Shown: positions 35,019 through 45,300 of the stretch, one piece after another
Layout: each line of letters begins with the position of its first letter
Position numbering within the stretch: position 1 is the first letter of the stretch
Origin: Flagellimonas aquimarina
Lineage (GTDB): Bacteria > Bacteroidota > Bacteroidia > Flavobacteriales > Flavobacteriaceae
NCBI RefSeq assembly: GCF_003149745.1
Contig: NZ_QGEG01000001.1
Span: 248,001 to 312,000, forward strand
Direction of reading: 5' to 3'
DNA length: 64,000 nucleotides
The notes under the pieces: generated by a model
Database searches by the model: none
What the model saw: the letters and a program-made list of their open reading frames with translations, nothing else
Told to the model about the DNA's origin: nothing
Position numbers and translations under genes: made by a program

Positions 35019-37252
35019 TGAAAAGAATATTCATTAGCATCACATTGTTATTTCTTTATTCAACCTGTTTTGGACAAAAAACCCCAGTGGAATACGTAAA
35101 TCCCTTTATAGGCACTTCCAATTTTGGAACTACCAATCCTGGACCAATTGCTGTTAGAGGAATGGCCAACGTATCTCCTTTTAATGTTGCAGGCCCTCAA
35201 AACCTTCCCTTGGAAAAGGACAGTCGTTGGTTATCCACTCCATACGTACATGAAAATACTTTTTTAACGGGTTTCAGTCATGTAAATTTGAGTGGTGTTG
35301 GTTGCCCAGAACTAGGGGTCATTCTTGCTATGCCAACCACTGGAACCATTAAAACCAACCATTTAGAATACGGGACCACCTACTCCAATGAAATTTCCAA
35401 GGTTGGCTATTATTCGAACATTTTGGATAAGTATAACATTAAAGTTGAAGCAACCGCTACAACCCGCACAGGAATAAGCAAATATTCCTTTCCCGCTGGC
35501 AAATCAAACATATTGTTGAATCTAGGATTAGGGCTTACCAACGAGCAAGGGGCCCAAGTAAATGTCGTTTCGCCAACCGAAATTGAGGGAATCCGTTCCG
35601 TGGGATCCTTCTGCTATTACAAGCCTGAAGAAGCCTATCCCATATATTTTGTGGCAAAGTTTTCAAAACCTGCTAAAGAATTTGGGGTTTGGAAAAAACC
35701 CACTACATATAAAGGAGCGGAAGCTGGGTGGATGGGCTACAATGGAATATCCAGACTGATGAAAGGCTACACCAAAGAAGTTGTGGGGGATAGCATTGGT
35801 GCCTATATGCACTATGATTTTGCAGTACCGACTCAGGTTGAAATGAAAATCGGAGTCTCATACGTGAGCATTGAAAATGCCCGTGAAAATTTAGAAAAAG
35901 AAACAGAAGGAAAGACATTTGACCAACTATTGACTTCTACAAAAAAGGAATGGAACCAATATCTATCAAAAATAGAAGTCGAAGGTGGCTCAGAGAACGA
36001 AAAAACCATTTTTTACACTGCCCTATACCATACATTGATACACCCAAGTACACTAAACGATTTTAATGGGGAATACCCCAAAATGAAAACACGTGAAACT
36101 TTAAAAACAAAAGGTACACGTTACACCACATTTTCACTTTGGGACACTTACAGAAACCTGCATCAATTGATGAGTTTGGTATACCCAAAACAACAATCCA
36201 ATATGGTTAAAAGTATGTTGCAGATTTATGATGAATCTGGGTGGTTACCCAAATGGGAACTAAATGCAACAGAAACCACTACAATGGTGGGTGACCCTGC
36301 AGGTATTGTAATAGCTGATTCTTATTTACGTGGAATAAGGGATTTTGATATTGAAAAGGCTTATGGGGCAATGCTTAAAAGTGCAGACCAGCTAGAAGCA
36401 AATCCACTTAGGCCTGGTATACAGGATTATATTGAAAAAGGTTACCTAACCACAAAAACGACCAATAGTGGTTCTGTTTCAACAACTCAGGAATATAATA
36501 TTACAGACTTTGCCATTTCTCAACTGGCAAAAGAGCTGGGCAAAAAAGAAGATTACAAACGTTTTGCAAAACGTTCCACATCCTATCGCAAACTATTCGA
36601 TTCGGAATTCAATTTGTTACGACCTAAAAACCATGATGGTAGTTGGCTGTCACCGTACAATCCAGAAACAGGTGCCAATTTTGAAAAGAATGTGGGCTTC
36701 ATAGAGGGAAATGCTTGGCAGTATACATTTATGGTACCCCATGATGTAAAAGGCCTCATGAAATTAATGGGAGGCACCAAGCCTTTTACAAATCGTTTAC
36801 AGGATGTATTTGACAAGAATCAGTTTGATATGGCCAATGAACCTGACATTGCTTACCCCTATTTGTTCAATTACTCCAAAGGACAAGAGTGGCGCACACA
36901 AAAAAAAGTATCGGAATTGTTGAAAACCTATTTTAAAAATACTGCTGATGGTCTTCCAGGAAATGATGACACAGGAACAATGAGCGCTTGGGCAGTGTTT
37001 TCGATGATGGGAATATATCCGGTGACTCCAGCAGATCCCATATATGCTCTCACCACTCCAACATTTGATAAAATTACAATTCATCTGGATACCGATTATT
37101 ATTCAAAGGATGTATTGACCATTATTTCCAAGCCTTCAGATAAAAAAGAAATAATCAACTCCATATTAATTGACGGGAAAAAACATAAAGACTATTTTAT
37201 TTCACACCAAAACTTTACAAAAGCTCGTCAGATTGAATTTTTTTTCGACTAA
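35018..37252 (+). CDS. GH92-family protein, secreted, divergent (paralogue 4)
   Basis: 744 residues from the ATG at 35018 (a GTG one codon earlier is possible). A signal peptide without a lipobox (MKRIFISITLLFLYSTCFG) suggests a soluble periplasmic or secreted protein. GH92 layout is kept: YVNPFIGTSNFGTTNPGPIA, SLWDTYRNLHQLMSL, EGNAWQYTFMVPHD, GNDDTGTMSAWAVFSMMG. It departs from its siblings in two places: the HGNEPSHH loop is MANEPDIAYPYLFN, and the usual AWY-V-x-S-x-L-G is AWAVFSMMG. Different specificity, such as another linkage, is likely; loss of activity is not indicated because the acidic residues in the last motif remain. Confidence 0.88.
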   Translation: MKRIFISITLLFLYSTCFGQKTPVEYVNPFIGTSNFGTTNPGPIAVRGMANVSPFNVAGPQNLPLEKDSRWLSTPYVHENTFLTGFSHVNLSGVGCPELGVILAMPTTGTIKTNHLEYGTTYSNEISKVGYYSNILDKYNIKVEATATTRTGISKYSFPAGKSNILLNLGLGLTNEQGAQVNVVSPTEIEGIRSVGSFCYYKPEEAYPIYFVAKFSKPAKEFGVWKKPTTYKGAEAGWMGYNGISRLMKGYTKEVVGDSIGAYMHYDFAVPTQVEMKIGVSYVSIENARENLEKETEGKTFDQLLTSTKKEWNQYLSKIEVEGGSENEKTIFYTALYHTLIHPSTLNDFNGEYPKMKTRETLKTKGTRYTTFSLWDTYRNLHQLMSLVYPKQQSNMVKSMLQIYDESGWLPKWELNATETTTMVGDPAGIVIADSYLRGIRDFDIEKAYGAMLKSADQLEANPLRPGIQDYIEKGYLTTKTTNSGSVSTTQEYNITDFAISQLAKELGKKEDYKRFAKRSTSYRKLFDSEFNLLRPKNHDGSWLSPYNPETGANFEKNVGFIEGNAWQYTFMVPHDVKGLMKLMGGTKPFTNRLQDVFDKNQFDMANEPDIAYPYLFNYSKGQEWRTQKKVSELLKTYFKNTADGLPGNDDTGTMSAWAVFSMMGIYPVTPADPIYALTTPTFDKITIHLDTDYYSKDVLTIISKPSDKKEIINSILIDGKKHKDYFISHQNFTKARQIEFFFD

Positions 37253-37548
37253 AATAATGTCGTTCAGCTCTTTTTAAAGACAAACACAGTTGGTTTTGTA
37301 AGAAAAATCTAGGTCTTTGTAAAAAATCATTTTACTGGAAAAGACCATTTTTAAAGGTCTAACGAGTTGAAAAGCATACGTTTTATATAAATTGCCCACC
37401 TCAATCGTTTTCGCTTCCATGTTCTTTAGCTTTTCAGGTTTGTTATTAGTCGAATTTTTTTTCTATATAAATAAGGAATTTGAACATTTATAAAGTGAAC
37501 ATTAAGCTTATGTTAAGCTTTAGAAACTAATAACCAAACTCAAACAGT
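37253..37548 (+). promoter_or_regulatory. Leader/promoter region before SusC with direct and inverted repeats
   Basis: A 296-bp gap with no gene. Close to SusC, TTAAGCTT occurs twice with an 11-bp period (37502-37509, 37513-37520), also readable as the inverted repeat AAGCTTA-tgt-TAAGCTT (37504-37520). Farther upstream GGTCTTT pairs with AAAGACC before ATTTTT (around 37310-37352), a possible weak terminator for the GH92 operon, and AGACC (37342-37346) can pair with GGTCT (37356-37360) instead. It therefore looks like both an operon boundary and the SusC promoter. Confidence 0.4.
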
Positions 37549-40500
37549 ATGAACAAAAAAATTCATTACTTCTTAATGCTTTTGTCACTTCTATGTATTC
37601 AAGGGATAATGGCACAAGGACAAACAGTTACCGGAACGGTCTCAGATGCAGATACTGGAGGTCCGTTACCAGGTATTAATGTTGTAGAAAAAGGTACTAG
37701 AAATGGTACTTCTACAGATTTCGATGGCAATTATTCAATTTCAGTTTCTGGTAGTTCCGCCATTTTGGTATTTTCCGCTATTGGCTATACCGAAAAAGAA
37801 GTGTCCGTAGGTGGACAATCCTCAATTAATGTCACCTTGGCAGAAAACGTGGAATTGTTAGGAGAGGTTGTTGTAACGGCCTTAGGTATTAAAAAAGAAA
37901 CGAAAGCACTTGGGTATTCGGTCACACAGGTTGGAAGCGAAGAAATTGCAACCATAAAGACACCCAACGCAATAAATTCCTTGCAAGGTAAGATTGCCGG
38001 TGTAAACATTACCCAAAACTCCACTGGTGCTGCCGGTTCCAGTAGGGTTATTATCAGGGGTAACAATTCATTAACAGGAGGAAACCAACCTTTATATGTT
38101 GTGGATGGTATTCCAATAGGAAACGAAAACAATGGAGCTGCAAGTTTGTGGGGCGGTAATGATGGTGGTGATGGTATTTCCAGCCTTAATGCTGATGAAA
38201 TAGAATCTATTTCAGTTCTTAAAGGTGGTTCCGCAGCCGCATTATATGGTTCTAGAGGTGGTAATGGTGTTATTCTTATTACAACAAAGAGCGGTAGCAA
38301 GCAAGAAGGTTTTGGAATTGAATTTACAAGTACAGCAAATTTTGATGTAGTTGATACTTCAATACAAGACTTTCAAACAACCTATGGTCAAGGTCAATTA
38401 GCAGTAGCGCCAGCCACTCAAGAAGATGCTTTAGAAGCTGGCCTTAGTTCATGGGGTTCTAGATTAGATGGCTCCCAAGTGGTACAATGGGATGGTGTTC
38501 AAAGACCCTATTCCTATGTAGGCAGTAATTTAAAGCATTTTTACAATACAGGCACCACGTTCATAAACACCGTGGCGATGTCCAGTGGGACTGAAACTAC
38601 CAATATTAGGTTTTCAGTTACAGACTTTACCAACGATGATATTACACCAAATTCAGGATTGAATCGGAAGATTTTTGCTTTGAATGCTGGGGCTGTACTG
38701 GCAGAAAAGTTAACTGCACAGGTTAGCGCCAAATATAGTATAGAAGATGTACAAAACAGACCCAGACTTTCAGATGCGCCCGGTAATGCTAATTTTACTG
38801 TTGGTTTGTTATCCCCCAATGTGGATGTCAGGTTTATGAATCCAGGAGCAGATGAATTTGGCAATGAAATACAGTATTCTAACAATATTTTTTCGCAAAA
38901 CCCTTATTTTGCCGCCTTTAACTTTAGAAACGAAGACACAAGAAATAGGCTCATTGCCTCTGCTACGCTTCGGTATGATATTTTGGACTGGCTATATGTA
39001 ACAGCCAGGGCAGGTATTGACCATTACACCTTACGTAGAACAAATGTAACACCCTTTGGCACTGCGTTTCAACCATTAGGTTCCATCGTGGAAGACGAAT
39101 ATAGATATAGCCAAGTAGATTCCGATATTATTCTAGGTGTTGAGAAGGACATAACAGAGAAATTCGCGGTGAATGCATTTGTTGGAGCAAACAAAAACAG
39201 TATTGACCATGAAGTTTTAAGACAGCGAGGAGATGATTTTATTGTACCTGGTTTAGAAGATGTGGGGAACACCGCACGCCAATCCAGGGATAGAAATTTT
39301 GATCCAGATCTTAACAATTTCGGAGAACGAAAAATAGGATCCGTTTACGGTTCTTTAGAACTCTCCTATAATAGATTTGCATATTTAACTTTTACCGGAA
39401 GAAATGACTGGTTCTCTACCCTCTCTTTTCCTGGTAAGGAAACCTCTAATAATGATTTTTATCCTTCAGTTAGTGGTAGTTTAATCCTATCGGATATGTT
39501 TGAGATGCCCACATTCGTTAATTTCTTAAAACTACGTAGTGGATTTTCCCAAACTGCAGGAGGTGCCGATCAAGCATATCAACTAGCATTGACCTATGAG
39601 ATTTTTGATCAAGGACATTTAGGGCAACCATTAGGAAGGATAACAGGTGGTACGGTTCCAAATGCAAGTCTTGTTCCATGGAACAAGGATGAATTTGAAA
39701 TTGGTTTTGATGCAAGATTTTTGAACAATAGATTATCATTAGATTTTGCATACTATACCAATCAAATAACCAGTGATATTGTAAAGGTAACTACCTCTGT
39801 AGGGTCAGGATTCAATAATGCAATATTTAATATTGGTGAAATTGAAAACAAGGGTGTTGAACTATTGATTACAGGTACACCCATCCGTAATGAAAATTTT
39901 GAATGGACAACTTCCGTTAACGCTTCATTTAATGAAGGGGTGGTTGTGAGTACAAACGACGTTGGAGACCCTATTTTCCTTGATGAGCCTCGTACAAGAA
40001 ATGTTAGAATAGCACATGTTGTAGGAGAACGGTATGGTACTATATTTGGCACCTCTTATGTACGTGACAATAACGGAAACATTGTATACGACATTGATGG
40101 TGATGGCGTACCGATAGCACGCCAAGGAGAGCGCAAAATCTTAGGGGATGGTGTTCCACCATGGACCATTGGTTTCTCAAATTCCATTCGCTATAAAAAC
40201 TTCAACCTTAATTTCTTGATTGACGGAAAATTTGGAGGACAATTATTTTCAGGAACAAATACAACCGCCATAGGGACAGGGTTGCATAAAAGAACCTTGG
40301 AAGGTAGAGAAAATGGCTTAGCTGTTTCAGGAATTGACGGCGCAACCTTTGACGCCGACGCCGGAACTGGTGCAGCATTTAACACAACAGTAGCACCTGA
40401 AAATTTATCAAACTATTGGGGAAGAGTTAATGACATTGCAGAAGAGTTTGTCGAAGATTCGGACTATATCAGGTTTAGACAATTAAGCTTGGGGTATACT

Positions 40501-40701
40501 TTTCCAACTGAAATCTTGGGAAAGACATTTATTAAAAGTGCCACAATAAACTTATTAGCGCAAAATTTATTCTACATTAAAAGAAGTATTGATAATGTAG
40601 ATCCTGAAAGTGCATATAATGTGAGTAACTCTCAAGGATTGGAATATTTTGGAGTTCCTACCACAAGAGGTTATGGTGTAAGTCTTAACGTTAAGTTTTA
40701 A
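37549..40701 (+). CDS. SusC/RagA-type TonB-dependent outer-membrane transporter
   Basis: 1050 residues, normal for SusC. Signal peptide MNKKIHYFLMLLSLLCIQGIMAQ, then a carboxypeptidase-regulatory-like beta-sandwich (VTGTVSDADTGGPLPGINVV...), a TonB-box-like stretch (GEVVVTALGIKKE), the plug domain (SLQGKIAGVNI, VIIRGNNSLTGGNQPLYVVD) and the 22-strand barrel ending in an aromatic residue (GVSLNVKF). No N-terminal DUF4880/secretin-type signalling extension, so it does not itself talk to an anti-sigma factor. With the SusD gene 11 bp downstream it forms the glycan uptake complex. Cargo is presumably a mannose-rich oligosaccharide released at the surface. Confidence 0.96.
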   Translation: MNKKIHYFLMLLSLLCIQGIMAQGQTVTGTVSDADTGGPLPGINVVEKGTRNGTSTDFDGNYSISVSGSSAILVFSAIGYTEKEVSVGGQSSINVTLAENVELLGEVVVTALGIKKETKALGYSVTQVGSEEIATIKTPNAINSLQGKIAGVNITQNSTGAAGSSRVIIRGNNSLTGGNQPLYVVDGIPIGNENNGAASLWGGNDGGDGISSLNADEIESISVLKGGSAAALYGSRGGNGVILITTKSGSKQEGFGIEFTSTANFDVVDTSIQDFQTTYGQGQLAVAPATQEDALEAGLSSWGSRLDGSQVVQWDGVQRPYSYVGSNLKHFYNTGTTFINTVAMSSGTETTNIRFSVTDFTNDDITPNSGLNRKIFALNAGAVLAEKLTAQVSAKYSIEDVQNRPRLSDAPGNANFTVGLLSPNVDVRFMNPGADEFGNEIQYSNNIFSQNPYFAAFNFRNEDTRNRLIASATLRYDILDWLYVTARAGIDHYTLRRTNVTPFGTAFQPLGSIVEDEYRYSQVDSDIILGVEKDITEKFAVNAFVGANKNSIDHEVLRQRGDDFIVPGLEDVGNTARQSRDRNFDPDLNNFGERKIGSVYGSLELSYNRFAYLTFTGRNDWFSTLSFPGKETSNNDFYPSVSGSLILSDMFEMPTFVNFLKLRSGFSQTAGGADQAYQLALTYEIFDQGHLGQPLGRITGGTVPNASLVPWNKDEFEIGFDARFLNNRLSLDFAYYTNQITSDIVKVTTSVGSGFNNAIFNIGEIENKGVELLITGTPIRNENFEWTTSVNASFNEGVVVSTNDVGDPIFLDEPRTRNVRIAHVVGERYGTIFGTSYVRDNNGNIVYDIDGDGVPIARQGERKILGDGVPPWTIGFSNSIRYKNFNLNFLIDGKFGGQLFSGTNTTAIGTGLHKRTLEGRENGLAVSGIDGATFDADAGTGAAFNTTVAPENLSNYWGRVNDIAEEFVEDSDYIRFRQLSLGYTFPTEILGKTFIKSATINLLAQNLFYIKRSIDNVDPESAYNVSNSQGLEYFGVPTTRGYGVSLNVKF

Positions 40702-40712
40702 AAAAAATAATT

Positions 40713-42203
40713 ATGAAAAAAGCTATTTATATTTTATTGTTTGCGTTAGTACTTGGCGCATGCGATGAGGGTTTTGAAGATTTGAACGTTAATCCTTTAA
40801 AACCAGTTCAAGTAAATGCTGCAAACAAATTAACTGCAGCGCAACTGTTTGCTTCTAGTGAACGTTATGATAATTGGCGTGCAGGTTTGATCTATCAATC
40901 TACCATGATGCAGCATATAGCAACTACAGCTGGTTATTGGGATGGAGACAAGTATACTTGGAACAGAGGCTATGCTTCATCCTTAATGGATAGATATTAT
41001 GGTAACGCGGTTAAAACGTTACAAGATCTATTGTTTCAATTGGATACGGAAGAAGCTCCAGATGAAATGAAAGCAATTGCCAGAATAATGCGTGTTTTCG
41101 TGTTTTCAAGATTGACGGATTTATATGGCGATGTTCCTTACAGTGAAGCTGGATTAGCAGTTTTGGAAGGTATTACCAAGCCCAGATATGATCCGCAAAG
41201 TGAAATCTATGCAGACATGCTTAATGAGTTACAGGAATCTGCTGCGTTGTTGGGTTCAGGTACTTCAGCCTTTGGAGATGCAGACATCATTTATAACGGT
41301 GATCAAGCCAAATGGAAAAGACTGGCACATTCGCTAATGCTTCGTTTAGGATTAAGATTAATAAAAGTTGATCCCGCAGGTGCCCAGTCCTGGGCCACTA
41401 CAGCAATAGCTGGAGGCGTAATGGAATCCAATGCGGACATTTTCTTTGTACCTCATACTCCTGGACCAGCAGGTGTTAACCAAAATGGAAATGGTGAGGT
41501 TTTTCTAGCAGATGGTAACCCCAGACTTAGTAAAACCTTTGTTGACTTTATGCAAGCTGGAAATGATCCTAGACTGCCTATTTTAGGAGCAAGAAGAAGT
41601 GATGGAGATACTGATCCTGCAAATTTAATTGGTTTTCCAAACGGTCTTGATGGACCAGGGCTTCTAGCTTTAACCGGTGAAGAGAATATGGATAATTATG
41701 CAGAACCCAATAGAAGTATAATTACTGGGGTAGATGCACCTATGATCTTCCAAACCTATGCAGAAGTTCAGTTTATGCTAGCAGAAGCCAATGTGCGTTG
41801 GGGTCTTGCAGGTGATGCTGAAACGCATTATAACAATGGAGTAAGAGCCGCTATGGAAATGTTATCTCTTTATGGAGACGCCGGTGTAATTGATTCAGCT
41901 GATATTGACACCTATCTAACAAACAATCCATATGATGCTGGTAACGCTTTAGAGCAGATAAACACGCAATATTGGGCAGCAACCTTTCTAAATGAGTATG
42001 AGACTTTCTCAAACTGGAGAAGAACCGGTTTCCCTGTATTGGTGCCCGTTAATTTTCCTGGTAACGTAACCAACGGGACCATTCCAAGAAGGTTATCCTA
42101 TTCAGAAAGTGAACAAACCAACAATCCAGAAAACTATGCTGAGGCTATTGCAAGACAAGGCCCAGATGAACTAACCACACGTGTTTGGTGGGACGTTCAA
42201 TAA
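40713..42203 (+). CDS. SusD/RagB-family nutrient-binding lipoprotein
   Basis: 496 residues. Lipobox VLGACDEGFEDLNVNPLKP (Cys17) places it on the cell surface as the lid of the SusC transporter. It belongs to the SusD-like group that opens with F-x-D-L-N-x-N-P and has the block MRVFVFSRLTDLYGDVPYSEA, then YIYQT-like helices (FQTYAEVQFMLAEANVRWG) and a C-terminal FSNWRRTGFP. Spacing to SusC is 11 bp and the strong terminator at 42282 follows, so the SusCD pair has its own transcript end. Confidence 0.95.
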   Translation: MKKAIYILLFALVLGACDEGFEDLNVNPLKPVQVNAANKLTAAQLFASSERYDNWRAGLIYQSTMMQHIATTAGYWDGDKYTWNRGYASSLMDRYYGNAVKTLQDLLFQLDTEEAPDEMKAIARIMRVFVFSRLTDLYGDVPYSEAGLAVLEGITKPRYDPQSEIYADMLNELQESAALLGSGTSAFGDADIIYNGDQAKWKRLAHSLMLRLGLRLIKVDPAGAQSWATTAIAGGVMESNADIFFVPHTPGPAGVNQNGNGEVFLADGNPRLSKTFVDFMQAGNDPRLPILGARRSDGDTDPANLIGFPNGLDGPGLLALTGEENMDNYAEPNRSIITGVDAPMIFQTYAEVQFMLAEANVRWGLAGDAETHYNNGVRAAMEMLSLYGDAGVIDSADIDTYLTNNPYDAGNALEQINTQYWAATFLNEYETFSNWRRTGFPVLVPVNFPGNVTNGTIPRRLSYSESEQTNNPENYAEAIARQGPDELTTRVWWDVQ

Positions 42204-42281
42204 CATAATAATCTTTTTATCATTAGTTAATTTTAATTCAGTAAGTTTTTTAATTTAATTTTAAGTAGAGTTAGTAGTTTG

Positions 42282-42312
42282 AATAAAGGAGAGGCAACTC
42301 TCCTTTATTTTT
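42282..42312 (+). terminator. Strong intrinsic terminator after SusD
   Basis: A perfect 12-bp stem, AATAAAGGAGAG (42282-42293) with CTCTCCTTTATT (42298-42309), capped by a GCAA tetraloop and followed by TTT-G-TTT. It separates SusCD from the next gene and would reduce read-through into it. Confidence 0.85.
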
Positions 42313-42344
42313 GTTTCAGTATTTTGTAAAGTAATTGCATTGAA

Positions 42345-45300
42345 ATGATGATAAAACGAACCGTTACAAAGCTTTTTTCTTTTTTACTTGTCGCGACTCC
42401 AATATGGATTGCTTGCTCTCAAGAGGTTAATGATGTTTTACGTTTTACATTAATGGAATCTCAGTATACCGGCATATTATTTTCAAATGATGTGCAAGAT
42501 GAAAAGGAACATAACATTTTAAGGTATGCCAATTTTTATGGTGGTGCAGGAGTGGGAGTTGGCGACTTCAATAATGATGGACTTCAAGATTTATTTTTTG
42601 CCGGGAACCAAGTCTCGGACAAACTCTATTTTAATAAAGGCAATTTAAAATTCGATGATGTCACAGAGCAATCAGGAATACTAAATGATGGGGGATGGTC
42701 TACGGGAGTAACAGTAGCAGACATTAACAATGATGGCTATTTAGATATTTATGTAAGCAGAGAGTTGTATGATGACAACCCTAAATGGCGAACCAATCTT
42801 TTATATCTTAACAATGGTGATGGTTCTTTTACCGAGTCTGCTAAAAAATATGGAATAGCAAATAACCAACGTACTCGTCACGCTACATTTTTAGATTATG
42901 ATAAAGATGGTTTTTTAGACCTTTTTTTACTTACACAGCCACCCAATCCAGGTAGTTTATCCCCATTTAAGGGAACAGAATTGCTAAAACCTGAGTACAG
43001 CCTTAAGCTTTATAAAAACCTTGACGGAAATTTTGAGGATGTCACAAAAGCGTCAGGCCTTGATCTTGTCGGTTTTCCAAATGGGGTTTCGGCAAGTGAT
43101 ATTAATAATGATGGATGGACCGACCTATACGTGTCCAACGATTTCTATGCCCCGGATTTTCTTTTGATAAACAACCAGAATGGCACTTTCACCAATACGG
43201 TAGATAGCGCTTTCAATCACATTTCTTACTTCAGCATGGGAGTAGATGTTGCTGATATCAACAACGATGCTCTTTTAGACATCTTTGTTCTGGATATGGT
43301 TCCTGAGGATAATTTTCGTTTAAAATCCAATATGAGCGGAATGGACCGCAGTTCGTTTTGGAAAGTATACAATGATGGCGGGCACTATCAATACATGTAC
43401 AATACGCTTCAATTAAATAATGGCAACGAAACCTTTAGTGATGTGGCACAGCTTACAGGAATGGCGGCCACAGATTGGAGCTGGTCCAATTTAGTGGCAG
43501 ATTTTGATAACGATGGTTTAAAGGATGTATACGTTACCAATGGGTTGTTAAGAGACATCAGAAATACAGATGCAGATAGTAAAGTGGCAGAGTATATCAA
43601 CAAAACCCGATTGGATTGGATACAAAAACACCCAGATGGAGGAAACTTAAAATCTGTTTTTGACATCATTGACTTGGAAGATGCCCTGTCCCCTATTCCA
43701 TCACAACCTCTGAAAAATTACACTTTTAAAAACAAGGGCAACCTAGAGTTTGAAAAGGTGATTGAAGAATGGGGGTTGAATGAAGAGTCTTTTTCCAACG
43801 GTGCCGCGTACGCAGATTTAGATAATGATGGCGACCTGGACATTGTGGTCAATAACATTAATGAAACCGCGTTCGTTTACCGCAACAACTCAGAAAAAAC
43901 TTCCAACGCCAATTACATTAGAGCACAATTGATGGATAAAGACAATAAACCCGTCTTTGGAGCAAGGGTCACTTTGTCTGTTGGTAATCAAATTCAAGTA
44001 ATAGAAACCACTAATGTTAGAGGTATTTATTCTACAAGTGAACCTTATGTCCATTTTGGATTGGGAGCACATAAAATAGTAGATAGCATTGAAATAATAT
44101 GGCCCAACAATACCAAGAGTGTAAAAAAGAACATAAAGGCCAATAAAACCATACAATTTCAGATGGGTCAAGGTGTTTCATACAAAAAACTGCAACATCA
44201 AAAGGCAAAGAACTTTCAAGAAACTACATCTAGTCTTCCAATAAACCATGCACATGTTGAAAATGAGTTTGACGATTATGAACAGCAGGTGCTGTTGCCC
44301 CATAAATTATCACAATTTGGGCCAGCTCTTGCCGTAGCGGATGTAAATAATGATGGACTTGATGATATTTACGTTGGTGGTGCCACTGGAAAGAGTGGGG
44401 TTCTTTATCTACAAACTCAAGGTGGAGAATTTAAATCATCAAACCAGGAGTTTTGGAAAAAAGAAGCACCTTATGAAGACGTTGATGCTTTGTTCGTAGA
44501 CATAAACCAAGACGGACATAAAGATTTATTTGTGGTTAGCGGTGGTAATGAATACCCAGCAAACGACCTACATTATGCTGACAGATTATACATAAATGAT
44601 GGTAATGGAGCCTTTACTAAAGGAGCCATTATCAATGCATTCAGCACAAGTGGCTCAAAAGTAGTAGCTGAAGATTATGACAATGATGGCGATTACGATC
44701 TTTTTGTTGGGGGCAGGCATTTGCCCCACCAATACCCAAAGCCCACTGCAAGCAGCATACTTCAAAACGATAATGGTCAATTAATCAATGTCACCAGTGA
44801 GGTGGCCCCGGAACTTCTGGACATTGGAATGGTTACAGATGCCTTGTGGTCAGATTATGATAAGGATGGTGATAAAGATTTGGTTCTTTCAGGAGAATGG
44901 ATGCCAATTACCATACTCAATAATCAAGACGGGAGATTCACAAAAGAGACTATAGTGGACTTGGAAAGCACTACAGGATGGTGGTTCAGTATTTCCAAAG
45001 GAGATTTTGACAATGATGGTGATGAGGATTTTATTGCAGGAAATCTTGGTCTAAATTACAAGTACAAGACCTCTCCAGAAAATCCTTTTGATATATATTA
45101 TAATGATTTTGATGGTAACGGCTCCTCAGACATTGTATTAGGATATTACAATGATGAAAAGCATTTTCCCTTAAGAGGTTTTTCTTGCTCATCTGAGCAA
45201 GTTCCTGCCCTAAAAAAGAAAATTCAAAAGTATGACCTCTTCGCATCATTAGAATTGGAGTCTGTTTATGGTGCTAAAAAATTAGAAAACTCCCTTCACT

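Noticed and set aside
32673-37252. GH92 paralogues 3 and 4 as inactive pseudoenzymes
   Set aside because: Both keep the E-G-N, the D-T-(F/Y)-R and the acidic pair in the final motif; changes are confined to specificity-type loops.
37785-38300. 171-codon open frame on the minus strand inside SusC
   Set aside because: Antisense shadow of a clearly conserved SusC gene; its product has no domain and low-complexity P/S composition typical of reverse-frame reading.
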